The notes beneath the pieces were generated by a model. It was not told the origin of the DNA and made no database searches. It was given only the letters and a program-made list of their open reading frames with translations. A stretch of DNA of 23,330 nucleotides from Euryarchaeota archaeon UBA88 (lineage in GTDB: Archaea; Thermoplasmatota; Poseidoniia; Poseidoniales; Poseidoniaceae), in assembly GCA_002499545.1 (NCBI GenBank), contig DAME01000009.1, positions 1-23,330 on the forward strand. Direction: 5' to 3'. Both the position numbers and the translations under genes were made by a program. Positions 14,384 through 23,166 of this stretch are shown in pieces (the stretch's first letter is position 1; every line of letters begins with the position of its first letter).

Positions 14384-17300
14384 TCACCAAATCATAGCCA
14401 ACAGGCTTGCAATGCCGCTTGAAATCGGCTCAACCAAAAGAACGTGGCGGGTCTCAACACTGTCACCGGTTAACGACCCGATCAGCGAAAGGTCAGTCAC
14501 CATTCCGTTGACACCAATCGACGAAGCAGTCGGTAAAATTCCCGTGAACTGCGCATCGAGAAGAACCGCTCGACCGTCAAAGGTTTGGCCCTCGAGAATA
14601 CCCAGTTCGTAATACGGTTCCACGGTTGCTTCAGCACTTGCAACGATTCGGCCGTTAGTGATGTCTTCCAGAACAATCACCGGGTATTGGAAAGGACCAG
14701 TGTAGATGTTAATGGTGGCTGATTTGAGGTCTTGACCGATAACTTCGACTCGGTCAAGTACGACACCGGGAGTCGATGGGACGTCAGTCTGCTTGACATA
14801 CAGGCGCTCAACACCCTGGCCTGAAGAAGCAATTCGCATCCCCCAGTCTTCTGTTGCTTCAAGAACGAAGGTCTTGGGAAGGTCTTCAGCCAGTAGAAGA
14901 ACGTCGCCCTTGAAATCAACTGAACGTCCTGATGCCTCGAGGTACAAATCCATGTCTTCGGTATTGGAACTGTAATCCAGCTCCATCATGCCTTGGAACG
15001 AAACTTCCGACCGTATGTCAAAGTCCTTGTTAGGCTGTGCAGACAAGTGCATTTCTCCTGGCAAGTCGCGCATGAAAGCGGTGGCAGGCCACCAAAATCC
15101 ATCGACGTATCGCATTTGCTGAATCATCAGTGAGTCAGCAGAATGACCGTCAATTTGGTACTGTGGCGGCACAGACACGTCGATGAGGAATATATCACCA
15201 ACCGTTGACGAAAAATCAGTCGATTGCGGAACGTTCACAATCAGCGCTTCAACACGACTCAACGCCCGTCTGTCGATGAAAATAGCGTGAGCAGAGTCCA
15301 ATCTAGCCCCGAGGTCGTACCGCATGTCTACCGAAACGCGGGGAATAGTGAGGTTATCCTGAGTTGAAAACACCGCGTTGGCTTGCACATCATTGGGGCC
15401 AGTCGTATCGAGTCCTGAAACGATGAACTCAACATCACGCCCTTCCAAACCATTCACGATGATGCTGAATTGTTGTCGTTCAGGCGTCCATTGTTCTAAA
15501 AACAAGTCAAGTTCATAGACTGGAATCTCGTTTATCATTCTGAAATCATACTCCAGCATTATTCTTCCAACAGGTAGACTGGGCAGCCAAGAACGAAGAT
15601 GCCAAGAACGCCGCAACTCAAATGTGATGCCGTTTTCTTCCAAAACTGAGAGATTGACGCCCTCGATTTCAGAATCGAGAATGATACCGTCTTCAAGCGC
15701 GAGTAAAATTTGTTCAATCGATGCGAGATTGCTGATATTGGCATCGGTGAAAGCCTGCAGCAAGACATCCGCCTCACTTGAAGTGACGACATAGTCGCTG
15801 AGAATTTCCGTGGCAATCGAACGGGTGCTCAAGGTAAACGTCGGCATTCGAGAGAGATTGAACGACACCACGCTTGCTTCAAACACTTCCATTCCTAAGC
15901 CGTGTGACCAAGCAGGCTGTTCACCAACGTTACGCCCCTTGCGAACATCAGCAGTAACGTCGAACGATTCACCGGTCACCAAATCAATGCCGAGCGCCAT
16001 ATCCTCTTCAGTGGTTTCAATTCCACCTAAGTCAACAATCGTCGAATAGACAAAGTCGTTAACTAATGAGCCAAAATTCACCAAATCTCCAAGGAAAAAT
16101 GACAGGGCTTGAACGCCATCGCCTTCATCAAACGTCGGTAGTTCAAGACCCCCTGAATCAACACCGCTCGGGTAGGCCACAGTGATGTTTGCGGGAAGTG
16201 GATTGATGGCGATTTTCCCATTCATCCCTTTGAATTCGTCATCGTACTGCGTATCATCTTCAAGTAGAATATTCATGGGTGAAGAATCTCCACGAATCAT
16301 CTCGATTCGAGAATTACCCTCTGGTCCTGAAGCACCCGGGTCTAAAGGAGAAAGACGACGTAAACTCGTCACGTCAGAGATTTTAGCGCTCAAACTGGCT
16401 TCACCGAGGTCTTCATCCACCCAGAAACGGAAATGATCTCCGTCCATTGAGAGTGGTTGCGATGAATTGGTTAGCTGAATTTCAATCGATTCCATTGGGG
16501 TTGAAGCAACGTAACCGACCGTGTCACCAAGAATCAAATCGAAAGTTGCTGGAAGACCGTTGAGACGGATCGCGTTGCTCTGGCCGTCACCGTTTCCACC
16601 GTAAGTGATGGTTCCAATCGGAGCCGAGGCAGCGTAAATCAGCGCTTCTGCAGTTTGCGTGATATTGAACGTACTGGGTCGGTTTGAAAGCGTTGCTGAT
16701 TGCTGATTGGCAGAGTCTAATGCTCCATCGTTGTGAAGAATGTGTCCAATCAACAACGGACCGCTTGGAATACCTTGCAGTTCCATTTGCCGAATATCGT
16801 TAATCGGGTCGTAAGAATGCCGGACACTCGAGAGACCTCCGATACGGGCACTCATCGCAACTGGAACCAGCGGCTCTTGTTGTCCAAGTCGTCCATTTAC
16901 TGATTCAATGTTGGTGTCTTCAGAAAGAAGGATGTGATCAATGTCTGGCAACCACGGCTGGTCGCTGCTGGAAATAGCAATTGAAACAGATCCAATTTCC
17001 ATCGGACTGCGGGTTGATTGTGGGAGATTTTGCCGAACTTGGTTGTAGCAGTGCAGGCCCACATCACCGCCAGATGATCCCGCAGTTCCAACAATTGCTT
17101 CGGGAAGCCCGTTGACAATGTCCCCAACATCTAAAATTACTTCAACGATGGTGAGCAGTGCATTATCGAATACTTGAGCGATGGTGTTGAGATTTGGATT
17201 GTCATACGATACCCTGCTCAAGCCGCTTTCGGGAATAAGAAAACTCCCTTCAATGATGATCACTTTCGGAACGTTGGTAATCTGCAGAACAATCGAAGAT

Positions 17301-19072
17301 GAATCGGATGCGTATCCGCCGCGCATGAACGTCGATTTATAATCCAATAAATCGATTGATTCGGTGGCGACAATCGCCACCAAAGTATTGGGAGGAGATG
17401 CTGGGTTAATCGGCAAGGATGGGTCGTTGATGTTGTTGATGTTGTCAGCAGAGAAGTTCTTGATGGTGATAATCATCGAGAGGCGGTCTGGAATTTCTCC
17501 CGGTAAGTCCGTACCCCCTGGCTCTTCTCCAATCATCGTAAAAATGGCTGCAATTTCATCGGGATGGAGGCTTCCAGACGGCAGTCCGCGTATCCAAGAA
17601 CGGGAATCGGTAACGTTGCCAAAGGGCGAATCTCCTTCCGTCACGTTCGAGCGGTCTTCAAAATAATGCAGGAAAAGGTCCGCACCAATGTCTGAAAAAA
17701 TTTCAACATTATCGAAGCTGTTTTGTCCCAAATTATCGTTTCTCAACGTGATGTCAACTTCGCTTGGAATTTCGGTTTGGCCTTGTTCCGGATGGAATCC
17801 TGCATCGATGTAGGCAGTTTCCAAAACTGGAGCAGTTGTCCCGCCCCCGTAGCCGTCAAATCGAATGAAACCAACACCCAGACCGAAACCGCACTTGTGG
17901 TCATGGCTTTCGGCCAAATGGTCCACTTCAGGATCGTAATACCCCGACCCATCATCGCAATTCGTCTGCCGGTTCGAACTGTCGGCGTTTGGATTTGAGG
18001 CCCGAATTGCGTAGGGTGCTGAAATTGAAGTCAGGCTCAGACTGGTGGAATTGATTCCACCTGCTGCCAGTGAAGCCAGAAATTGAAGTGCGTTTGCAAA
18101 GACTGCATTGACGCTGAAGGTGATTCGCTGCAAGCCAACACCAAGAGTGAAGTCGTGAGGGGGTTGTGTAAAACGGGTGTCGATGACAATGGCGTAGGAT
18201 TCCGAGTCGTCAAGCGTGACATCAAACGCTAAACCTTTCATCAAACTGACTTCGAGGTGTGACATGTTATCCCACAATAAATCGTCTTGATTGAGTGCTG
18301 TAACTTTCCATTGAAATGTCGGGCGAATCCAAAATTCTTCAATGCAAGGAACGGTGACCGGCGGAATGCCACAATCACCAAATTCAAAGCCAAAACCATC
18401 GTTCTGGTTGATTAGACCTTCAATGGTTAACCCAACAGAAAGGTCGTCTACAGAATCACCATCAATATCGATGTAGTTGTTGAACAGTACGATGTCTGTC
18501 CCAACCAGTAGCTCACCGGTGAAGGTACCTTCCACCCACGCCTCATGTGAAGGGCCGTTGTTCCTTGAGGTGAAATTGACGTACACCGCATAGGTATTGA
18601 TTCCAATACCGAGAATGTTGTCCAATCCGAGAGATTGAACTGAAAACAGCGTTTCAAACAGATTGTATGGCCATCCGTCAGGTTGCGTTGACGTATCCAT
18701 CAGGAATTCGTAAGGACGAGGGTGGTCTGCGACAAATGGAGATGCGTCACGCAACTCAATGCCGTCGAGATAGGCACTTGCTTGAGAGAGTGGGTCGGTC
18801 GAATCAACCGGTCGTTGTGCGACGTCAATAGCGTTGAGTGCATCGATAGCACCGAGGGTAGCAATGCTTTCTTCATTGTTCTCGGTTCGCTTGGAAAGGA
18901 TATCATCCAACTCATCGAGAACGCCGAAGTCATCTCGTGAAACCGAAATATCTGCACTGACGGGACTGGCCATCGAAAACAGCATCAGCACGACCATGGC
19001 GACCGCCATTCTTCGAGGATCAGTTCCTTGTGGTAGACCTATACGAAGAAGACGCGTTCCTTCCTCTACCAT
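14384..19072 (-). CDS. Giant secreted protein of about 1,562 residues, beta-rich, unknown function
   Basis: I do not recognise a family. The N-terminus has basic residues (TDPRRMAVAM), a hydrophobic core and a signal cleavage site after PVSA (residue 40). The mature protein is almost entirely beta-strand-like and acidic. Features seen: a calcium-loop-like DIDGDSVDD near residue 200; paired cysteines in FGDCGIPPVTVPCIEEFW and between TNCDDGSG and HKCGFG; many N-glycosylation sequons; and a recurring short motif LP followed by alternating polar and hydrophobic residues (LPATFDL, LPANITV, LPGEMHL, LPKTFVL), each leading an amphipathic stretch. There is no convincing C-terminal membrane helix, only SSGIASLLAMIW. 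ATG 19072 is preferred; GTG 19093 and ATG 19009 are alternatives. It is coupled to the membrane protein that follows, which may anchor it. Confidence 0.85.
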   Translation of the reverse strand: MVEEGTRLLRIGLPQGTDPRRMAVAMVVLMLFSMASPVSADISVSRDDFGVLDELDDILSKRTENNEESIATLGAIDALNAIDVAQRPVDSTDPLSQASAYLDGIELRDASPFVADHPRPYEFLMDTSTQPDGWPYNLFETLFSVQSLGLDNILGIGINTYAVYVNFTSRNNGPSHEAWVEGTFTGELLVGTDIVLFNNYIDIDGDSVDDLSVGLTIEGLINQNDGFGFEFGDCGIPPVTVPCIEEFWIRPTFQWKVTALNQDDLLWDNMSHLEVSLMKGLAFDVTLDDSESYAIVIDTRFTQPPHDFTLGVGLQRITFSVNAVFANALQFLASLAAGGINSTSLSLTSISAPYAIRASNPNADSSNRQTNCDDGSGYYDPEVDHLAESHDHKCGFGLGVGFIRFDGYGGGTTAPVLETAYIDAGFHPEQGQTEIPSEVDITLRNDNLGQNSFDNVEIFSDIGADLFLHYFEDRSNVTEGDSPFGNVTDSRSWIRGLPSGSLHPDEIAAIFTMIGEEPGGTDLPGEIPDRLSMIITIKNFSADNINNINDPSLPINPASPPNTLVAIVATESIDLLDYKSTFMRGGYASDSSSIVLQITNVPKVIIIEGSFLIPESGLSRVSYDNPNLNTIAQVFDNALLTIVEVILDVGDIVNGLPEAIVGTAGSSGGDVGLHCYNQVRQNLPQSTRSPMEIGSVSIAISSSDQPWLPDIDHILLSEDTNIESVNGRLGQQEPLVPVAMSARIGGLSSVRHSYDPINDIRQMELQGIPSGPLLIGHILHNDGALDSANQQSATLSNRPSTFNITQTAEALIYAASAPIGTITYGGNGDGQSNAIRLNGLPATFDLILGDTVGYVASTPMESIEIQLTNSSQPLSMDGDHFRFWVDEDLGEASLSAKISDVTSLRRLSPLDPGASGPEGNSRIEMIRGDSSPMNILLEDDTQYDDEFKGMNGKIAINPLPANITVAYPSGVDSGGLELPTFDEGDGVQALSFFLGDLVNFGSLVNDFVYSTIVDLGGIETTEEDMALGIDLVTGESFDVTADVRKGRNVGEQPAWSHGLGMEVFEASVVSFNLSRMPTFTLSTRSIATEILSDYVVTSSEADVLLQAFTDANISNLASIEQILLALEDGIILDSEIEGVNLSVLEENGITFELRRSWHLRSWLPSLPVGRIMLEYDFRMINEIPVYELDLFLEQWTPERQQFSIIVNGLEGRDVEFIVSGLDTTGPNDVQANAVFSTQDNLTIPRVSVDMRYDLGARLDSAHAIFIDRRALSRVEALIVNVPQSTDFSSTVGDIFLIDVSVPPQYQIDGHSADSLMIQQMRYVDGFWWPATAFMRDLPGEMHLSAQPNKDFDIRSEVSFQGMMELDYSSNTEDMDLYLEASGRSVDFKGDVLLLAEDLPKTFVLEATEDWGMRIASSGQGVERLYVKQTDVPSTPGVVLDRVEVIGQDLKSATINIYTGPFQYPVIVLEDITNGRIVASAEATVEPYYELGILEGQTFDGRAVLLDAQFTGILPTASSIGVNGMVTDLSLIGSLTGDSVETRHVLLVEPISSGIASLLAMIW

Positions 19073-19142
19073 AACCGAAGCACTCCGTACCACTATGAGA
19101 ACCCATCCCTAAGATGTTTGAAATTTGGCCGTATTCTGTACA

Positions 19143-19157
19143 CCGCCCTACGGGCGG
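19143..19157. repeat. Short perfect inverted repeat after the PKD-protein stop codon
   Basis: CCGCCC and GGGCGG arms (6 bp, all G/C) flank a 3-base loop, starting 4 bp after the TGA of the gene ending at 19162. On the minus strand it would form a hairpin at the mRNA 3' end. No T-run follows, so it is not a classic terminator; it may mark an mRNA end or stabilise it. The rest of the 89-bp gap (19073-19161) shows no clear promoter. Confidence 0.5.
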
Positions 19158-19161
19158 AGAT

Positions 19162-21636
19162 TCAAACGGTAACGACGGAATCAAAAGCACACGATGGGCA
19201 TGCAACTACGACTTCTTTGGTACCGGCTGGGATGCGGATGGCAAAAACAGTCGGGCATTGTTCACAGGCCACTTGAACCGTTGAAACCAGAGGTTGGACT
19301 TCTTCAGGCGCTTCTGAAGTGACGGGCTGCTTTGCAGGTACGACATTGTCTGGCAGCGAAATACCTCCACTTTGGACAACCGTTTGAAGCGTGGGAGAGG
19401 TTTCCATTTCATTCAGTAAATCCGGAGAAGAAAGATTCGATTGAACGGCAGGCTGCGCAACGGAAGCCGGCGTGACGTCGTTGAATAAAGCCAAGGCATC
19501 TGCCGCAGCTGCTTGGCTGCCTTGCGACATGGTCTGCTGCTGGTATTGAGGTGGTGCAAAACTCTGCTGCGCATTCATTTGGCTCTCATTCGATGAGCCG
19601 TAGATGGCCGCCATTTCTGCAGCCTTTCGTTCTTCGGCAAGGACGCTGGATGGTTTTACCTCACCGGTATCGAGCCCTGCTAGGACGGTTGCTTGAGCGA
19701 ACAGTGGGACCTTTCTCGTACCCGCTAGCGATGACAGATGCGCTTTGGCCTCGGCTTCTGAAAGGCCTCGTCCGATGAGTAAATCCATTGCAATACCCCG
19801 TTGCCATCGACGATGACCGACCAATGCAACCCCCATCGTGAGCGCTCCGATGAACAAGACCATTGCCAATATACCGACTATTCCTCCTTCGCTTGGAGAG
19901 GCCTCAATCGTCAAAGAAAAGGCGTGACTGTCAGAATTGTTCGATTGGTCAAAGACCGTCAAAACGATGTCGTAGCGACCCGCAGATGAAAACTCAAGTT
20001 CAGTGGTCGAACCGGTCTGGTCTGCATCATCTCGAGCATTTCCATTTCCGTCACTGTCCTCATCAGGATTCATGTCCCAATGATATCGCAATGAAGATGA
20101 ATTATCGTACGAATCCGTAGCTTGCGCCGCACACGTGATGGCTTCATCAACAACGCCAACACTTGGAAGAAGGTTCAAACTGGCTTGTTCCAAGACGGGG
20201 AGAGACGTATCGGTTACCCGTACAGTTGTCGTTGCAGTATCAGAATTACCTGCAGCATCCGTCACCTCAAGGACGACGGTATGCAAACCAATATCGTCCC
20301 ACGACAGGGAGAGTGACTGGCTTGGGTTTTGGTAGGGAGTACCGTCCAAGGTCCACCTGCAGAACTCGACTTCAAAATCATCGGAACTGCTGTAGCAATC
20401 TAGCGAAAGAGAACCACCTGTGGAGATTTTCCACCCTCCGCTGATGGGTTGGCCGTCGCCTCCTACACGAGCAACTGGAGCGACTACATCCAAAACAGAT
20501 ATCGTAGTGGTTGTCGAAGCAGATTCACCGGTTGGGGAGGTCACTGTGAGCGTGACCACGCGATCACCTGGCGTTGACCAAACAGCAACTGCTTCCCAAC
20601 CGGTTGCATCGACATCGTTAGCAGGATTGCCGTCATTATCTCCATCGAGATTCGAGTCAAAATCCCACGACGCTGAGGCAATTTGGTTCAGGCGGTTCGG
20701 AGTTGAAGAAGCATCCAGAGTAATACCATTCGACAAGACTGTTGAGGCATTTCCATCATCGGTTATGATTGGATTGAGTTGTGGTGCAAGTTCGACTCGA
20801 ACAGTCATGCGAACCGGTTCACTGCCGTCCCCACCTCCAACTGGTGTATCGGTGTTGTCAGCTACGACAACCAATTCTTCACCGTCAAGTTCGTTGGGAA
20901 CAACCCAAGAAAAGGAAGCGGAATCATCGACAGCTTGCAGTGAAGCGCCGGTGATGTACAATGAACCAACGCCTTGAGAAACGTAGAGGTCGTTCATCGA
21001 ACGAGTCTGAAGATACACGTCACCCTCGTCTTCAAGCGACCAGGCGGTGACAACCACGGTCGTACCCGCGTCCAGACGGAGTTCGTCACCTGACAGAAGT
21101 GTTTGGAATGAACCACTTTCAACTTTTATGACGTCGTGAAATGGCGTCCAATACGATTCCGAGATGGGTGACGCACTCAAGCTTGCTCGGCTTTGGTTAC
21201 CGCCTTGATCTCCCATTCCTTGGTCGCCTGAATGAGCCGTATTGTCGAGTACGATATACCACGTTTTTTGGTTGATTGAAGCGGGCACTTTCCAATGGAA
21301 TTTCAATTCGCCAAACGCCGATTCAGTCGAAGGGATTTGCTCGTAGCTGGTGCGATAGGATTGCCCTAGGTCGTAAGGAAGAATTGTGTTTTGATCAAAG
21401 ACAAGTACGTCCATTGGGTCTGAAATGATGGTCAATGAAATGTCGAACACGTCGCCAGGCGTTAGAACACCGAGACTTATTTTGACGCATTCACCCGATT
21501 CAATGGCGGTGGCACTGCTGAATGATGCGGCATTGACTTCTTGGCAATTTGGCTCTGCCCGCCCATCAGTTGCCGCTATCGAAAGAGGAATCACCATTAT
21601 GCAGAGGAGAAAAACGACCGCAAGTGATGAACGCAT
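19162..21636 (-). CDS. PKD-domain surface protein with transmembrane helix and cytoplasmic zinc ribbon
   Basis: About 824 residues (numbering from ATG 21636). A signal peptide (MRSSLAVVFLLCIMVIPLSIA) is followed by two similar beta-sandwich units (about 52-135 and 190-262), then PKD-type domains (about 285-385, 390-477, 480-578). The PKD domains carry the phrases ASWDFDSNLDGDNDGNPAND and YHWDMNPDEDSDGNGNARDD, whose Asp-rich loops suggest calcium binding. A membrane helix (about 585-608) ends in GHRRWQRG, so the C-terminal 210 residues are cytoplasmic. These contain a short helical region (GLSEAEAKAHLSSL), a Gln/Ala-rich low-complexity stretch, and a C-terminal zinc ribbon with C791, C794, C813 and C816 (CEQC and CPSC). 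GTG 21660 is an in-frame alternative. It could be a receptor or binding protein with an intracellular metal module; ligand unknown. Confidence 0.87.
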   Translation of the reverse strand: MRSSLAVVFLLCIMVIPLSIAATDGRAEPNCQEVNAASFSSATAIESGECVKISLGVLTPGDVFDISLTIISDPMDVLVFDQNTILPYDLGQSYRTSYEQIPSTESAFGELKFHWKVPASINQKTWYIVLDNTAHSGDQGMGDQGGNQSRASLSASPISESYWTPFHDVIKVESGSFQTLLSGDELRLDAGTTVVVTAWSLEDEGDVYLQTRSMNDLYVSQGVGSLYITGASLQAVDDSASFSWVVPNELDGEELVVVADNTDTPVGGGDGSEPVRMTVRVELAPQLNPIITDDGNASTVLSNGITLDASSTPNRLNQIASASWDFDSNLDGDNDGNPANDVDATGWEAVAVWSTPGDRVVTLTVTSPTGESASTTTTISVLDVVAPVARVGGDGQPISGGWKISTGGSLSLDCYSSSDDFEVEFCRWTLDGTPYQNPSQSLSLSWDDIGLHTVVLEVTDAAGNSDTATTTVRVTDTSLPVLEQASLNLLPSVGVVDEAITCAAQATDSYDNSSSLRYHWDMNPDEDSDGNGNARDDADQTGSTTELEFSSAGRYDIVLTVFDQSNNSDSHAFSLTIEASPSEGGIVGILAMVLFIGALTMGVALVGHRRWQRGIAMDLLIGRGLSEAEAKAHLSSLAGTRKVPLFAQATVLAGLDTGEVKPSSVLAEERKAAEMAAIYGSSNESQMNAQQSFAPPQYQQQTMSQGSQAAAADALALFNDVTPASVAQPAVQSNLSSPDLLNEMETSPTLQTVVQSGGISLPDNVVPAKQPVTSEAPEEVQPLVSTVQVACEQCPTVFAIRIPAGTKEVVVACPSCAFDSVVTV

Positions 21637-21681
21637 GATGTGCTGTACGGCCCAATCCACTTCAATGATGTGGCGAGATGT

Positions 21682-22812
21682 TCAAGCCTTCCAGCCGTTT
21701 TCTGCCCAGAAACGATGCGTGATTGAACCCGAATTTGAGATGTGGATTCTGTCCCCATCCATTGCGGCAGTGACTTGAATACCCGATTCAGCAAGCACAC
21801 CCTTGGCCTCTGCAACGGGAAGATTCGCATCGTTAATTCGAGCGCTAAAATGCGTCAGGACCAGATGCTTCGCTTTGGCAGCCAAGGCAGTTCGCGCAGC
21901 ACCAGTTGATGTGGAATGTTGAAATTGGTCAGCCCACTGTTGAGCATCGTCCATAAACGTCGCTTCATGGACAAGTACGTCCACGCCCCCAACCGTCGAC
22001 AAAGATTCTGCCATCTCTGATGTATCGCCCGAGACGATTAGACGGGTGCCGGGACGGTCCTCACCTCGGAAATCAGTGGCTTTGAGCAAGGAACCGTCCA
22101 CTCGCTTGATATCCTCGCCAGAGGAGAGCCGTAATTTCTCCTCATCGGACAAGCGCAATTCTGCAGACATCAGCCGATTGAATTTACCGAGACTTCCTTT
22201 AGATTCAAGCATCCACGAGCAAGACGGTACGGAATGATTGCTCGGCAGTGGGTGGAGTTTGTTTCGCTTCCACCCCTCTGGTTGCGGCATGGATGAAAGA
22301 AGACTTGTCGAGCCGTCGTCGTTGAGTTCCATCCAGCGGTCGTTCACCACGTCTCCAAGAACCCAGCGAACCGAATAACCCAGTTCTGCTGAAGTGCCTC
22401 CTAATGATTGCCAACCGGTAATTTGTCGAGCGAGTTCTGCACTCGCAGACGAGTCAGGTACGCCAGTACCAGCACATAACGAATCGAAGGCTTCTGGAGA
22501 CGTTGGACCGAGAACCAACAATGGAACTTCGCGTTTATCCAGCGACATCGTGTGCATCCAAGGTAAAAGCCCCCACGTATGATCCAAATGACCGTGCGTC
22601 AAGCAGACCACGTGAACTCTTGCTGCTCGAAGAGAGGTCCCCTTATCGAACAGTTTCAATCGCTTGCGCTGCGCAGCATATCGCGTTTGGAACCCCTCGC
22701 CTGCATCGATCACTGCGATACCATCTTCGCACTGAACAAGACTTCCGCTCACCTGTCGCTTCGAGGTCGGACGGGCCGAAGAGGTCCCCAAAATATGCAA
22801 TTCAATACCCAT
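21682..22812 (-). CDS. rnz: Ribonuclease Z (tRNA 3' endonuclease)
   Basis: A 376-residue metallo-beta-lactamase-fold nuclease that removes 3' trailers from tRNA precursors. The metal ligands are all present: THGHLDH gives H73, H75, D77 and H78; H193 lies in NHSVPSCSW; D263 in SGDTSEM; H321 in THFSAR. The catalytic HEATF (from H282) and DAGEGFQTRY near residue 37 match the family rather than generic lactamase-fold hydrolases. It is longer than the usual 300-310 residues because the region between the first metal motif and H193 (about 85-190) is extended. ATG 22812 was chosen over the longer frame to 22857, since it begins MGIELHILGTSSARPT directly at the fold and lies 8 bp after the PRC-barrel stop. 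Likely co-transcribed with that gene. Confidence 0.94.
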   Translation of the reverse strand: MGIELHILGTSSARPTSKRQVSGSLVQCEDGIAVIDAGEGFQTRYAAQRKRLKLFDKGTSLRAARVHVVCLTHGHLDHTWGLLPWMHTMSLDKREVPLLVLGPTSPEAFDSLCAGTGVPDSSASAELARQITGWQSLGGTSAELGYSVRWVLGDVVNDRWMELNDDGSTSLLSSMPQPEGWKRNKLHPLPSNHSVPSCSWMLESKGSLGKFNRLMSAELRLSDEEKLRLSSGEDIKRVDGSLLKATDFRGEDRPGTRLIVSGDTSEMAESLSTVGGVDVLVHEATFMDDAQQWADQFQHSTSTGAARTALAAKAKHLVLTHFSARINDANLPVAEAKGVLAESGIQVTAAMDGDRIHISNSGSITHRFWAENGWKA

Positions 22813-22820
22813 GAATGAAC

Positions 22821-23081
22821 TCAACCCTGCAATGGAATCGGCGTTGGAGGGAACCAACGCAAGAGCACGATGCTATCGATGGCTCGAACCCATCTCCATG
22901 GAACTGCGACATGGACTGAACCTTCAACCAATTCTTCATCTGTATCTCGAACAAAAAGATGGGTGCAGTTCAATCCATTCGCATCCACAACCGCATCATG
23001 AACAACCCCGAGTCGGCGCCCGTCTGGCAAGAATACTTCCAGCCCAGTGAGCCGAGTCACGGAATCTTCACCTTGAGCCAT
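22821..23081 (-). CDS. PRC-barrel domain protein
   Basis: An 86-residue protein consisting of little more than one PRC-barrel: TRLTGLEVFLPDGRRLGVVHDAVVD, then THLFVRD and VAVPWRWVRAIDSIVLL. PRC-barrels are small beta-barrels found in the photosynthetic reaction centre H subunit, the ribosome-maturation factor RimM and many archaeal stand-alone proteins, where they probably act by binding RNA or protein. ATG 23081 is chosen because a TATA box at 23115-23122 predicts transcription start near 23092, which excludes the in-frame GTG at 23105. The gene ends 8 bp before RNase Z, so a role linked to RNA processing is a reasonable guess but not shown. Confidence 0.82.
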   Translation of the reverse strand: MAQGEDSVTRLTGLEVFLPDGRRLGVVHDAVVDANGLNCTHLFVRDTDEELVEGSVHVAVPWRWVRAIDSIVLLRWFPPTPIPLQG

Positions 23082-23114
23082 CCGTATCCCTAACCAATGC
23101 GACACATCGTGAGG

Positions 23115-23122
23115 AAATAAAA
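23115..23122 (-). promoter_or_regulatory. TATA box of the PRC-barrel / RNase Z transcript
   Basis: The minus strand reads TTTTATTT, the clearest TATA-like box in the window. Its centre is 37 bp from ATG 23081, giving a predicted leader of about 10 bases. It sits in the 85-bp gap between the right-edge frame and the PRC-barrel gene. Confidence 0.55.
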
Positions 23123-23166
23123 CAACCCCGCAGATTGATAGATTGGTGTTGATTCAAGAAGCGCTT

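Noticed and set aside
20420..20977. Plus-strand open frame of 185 residues
   Set aside because: Antisense to the PKD domains; serine/threonine/proline-rich, caused by the gene's codon use on the other strand.
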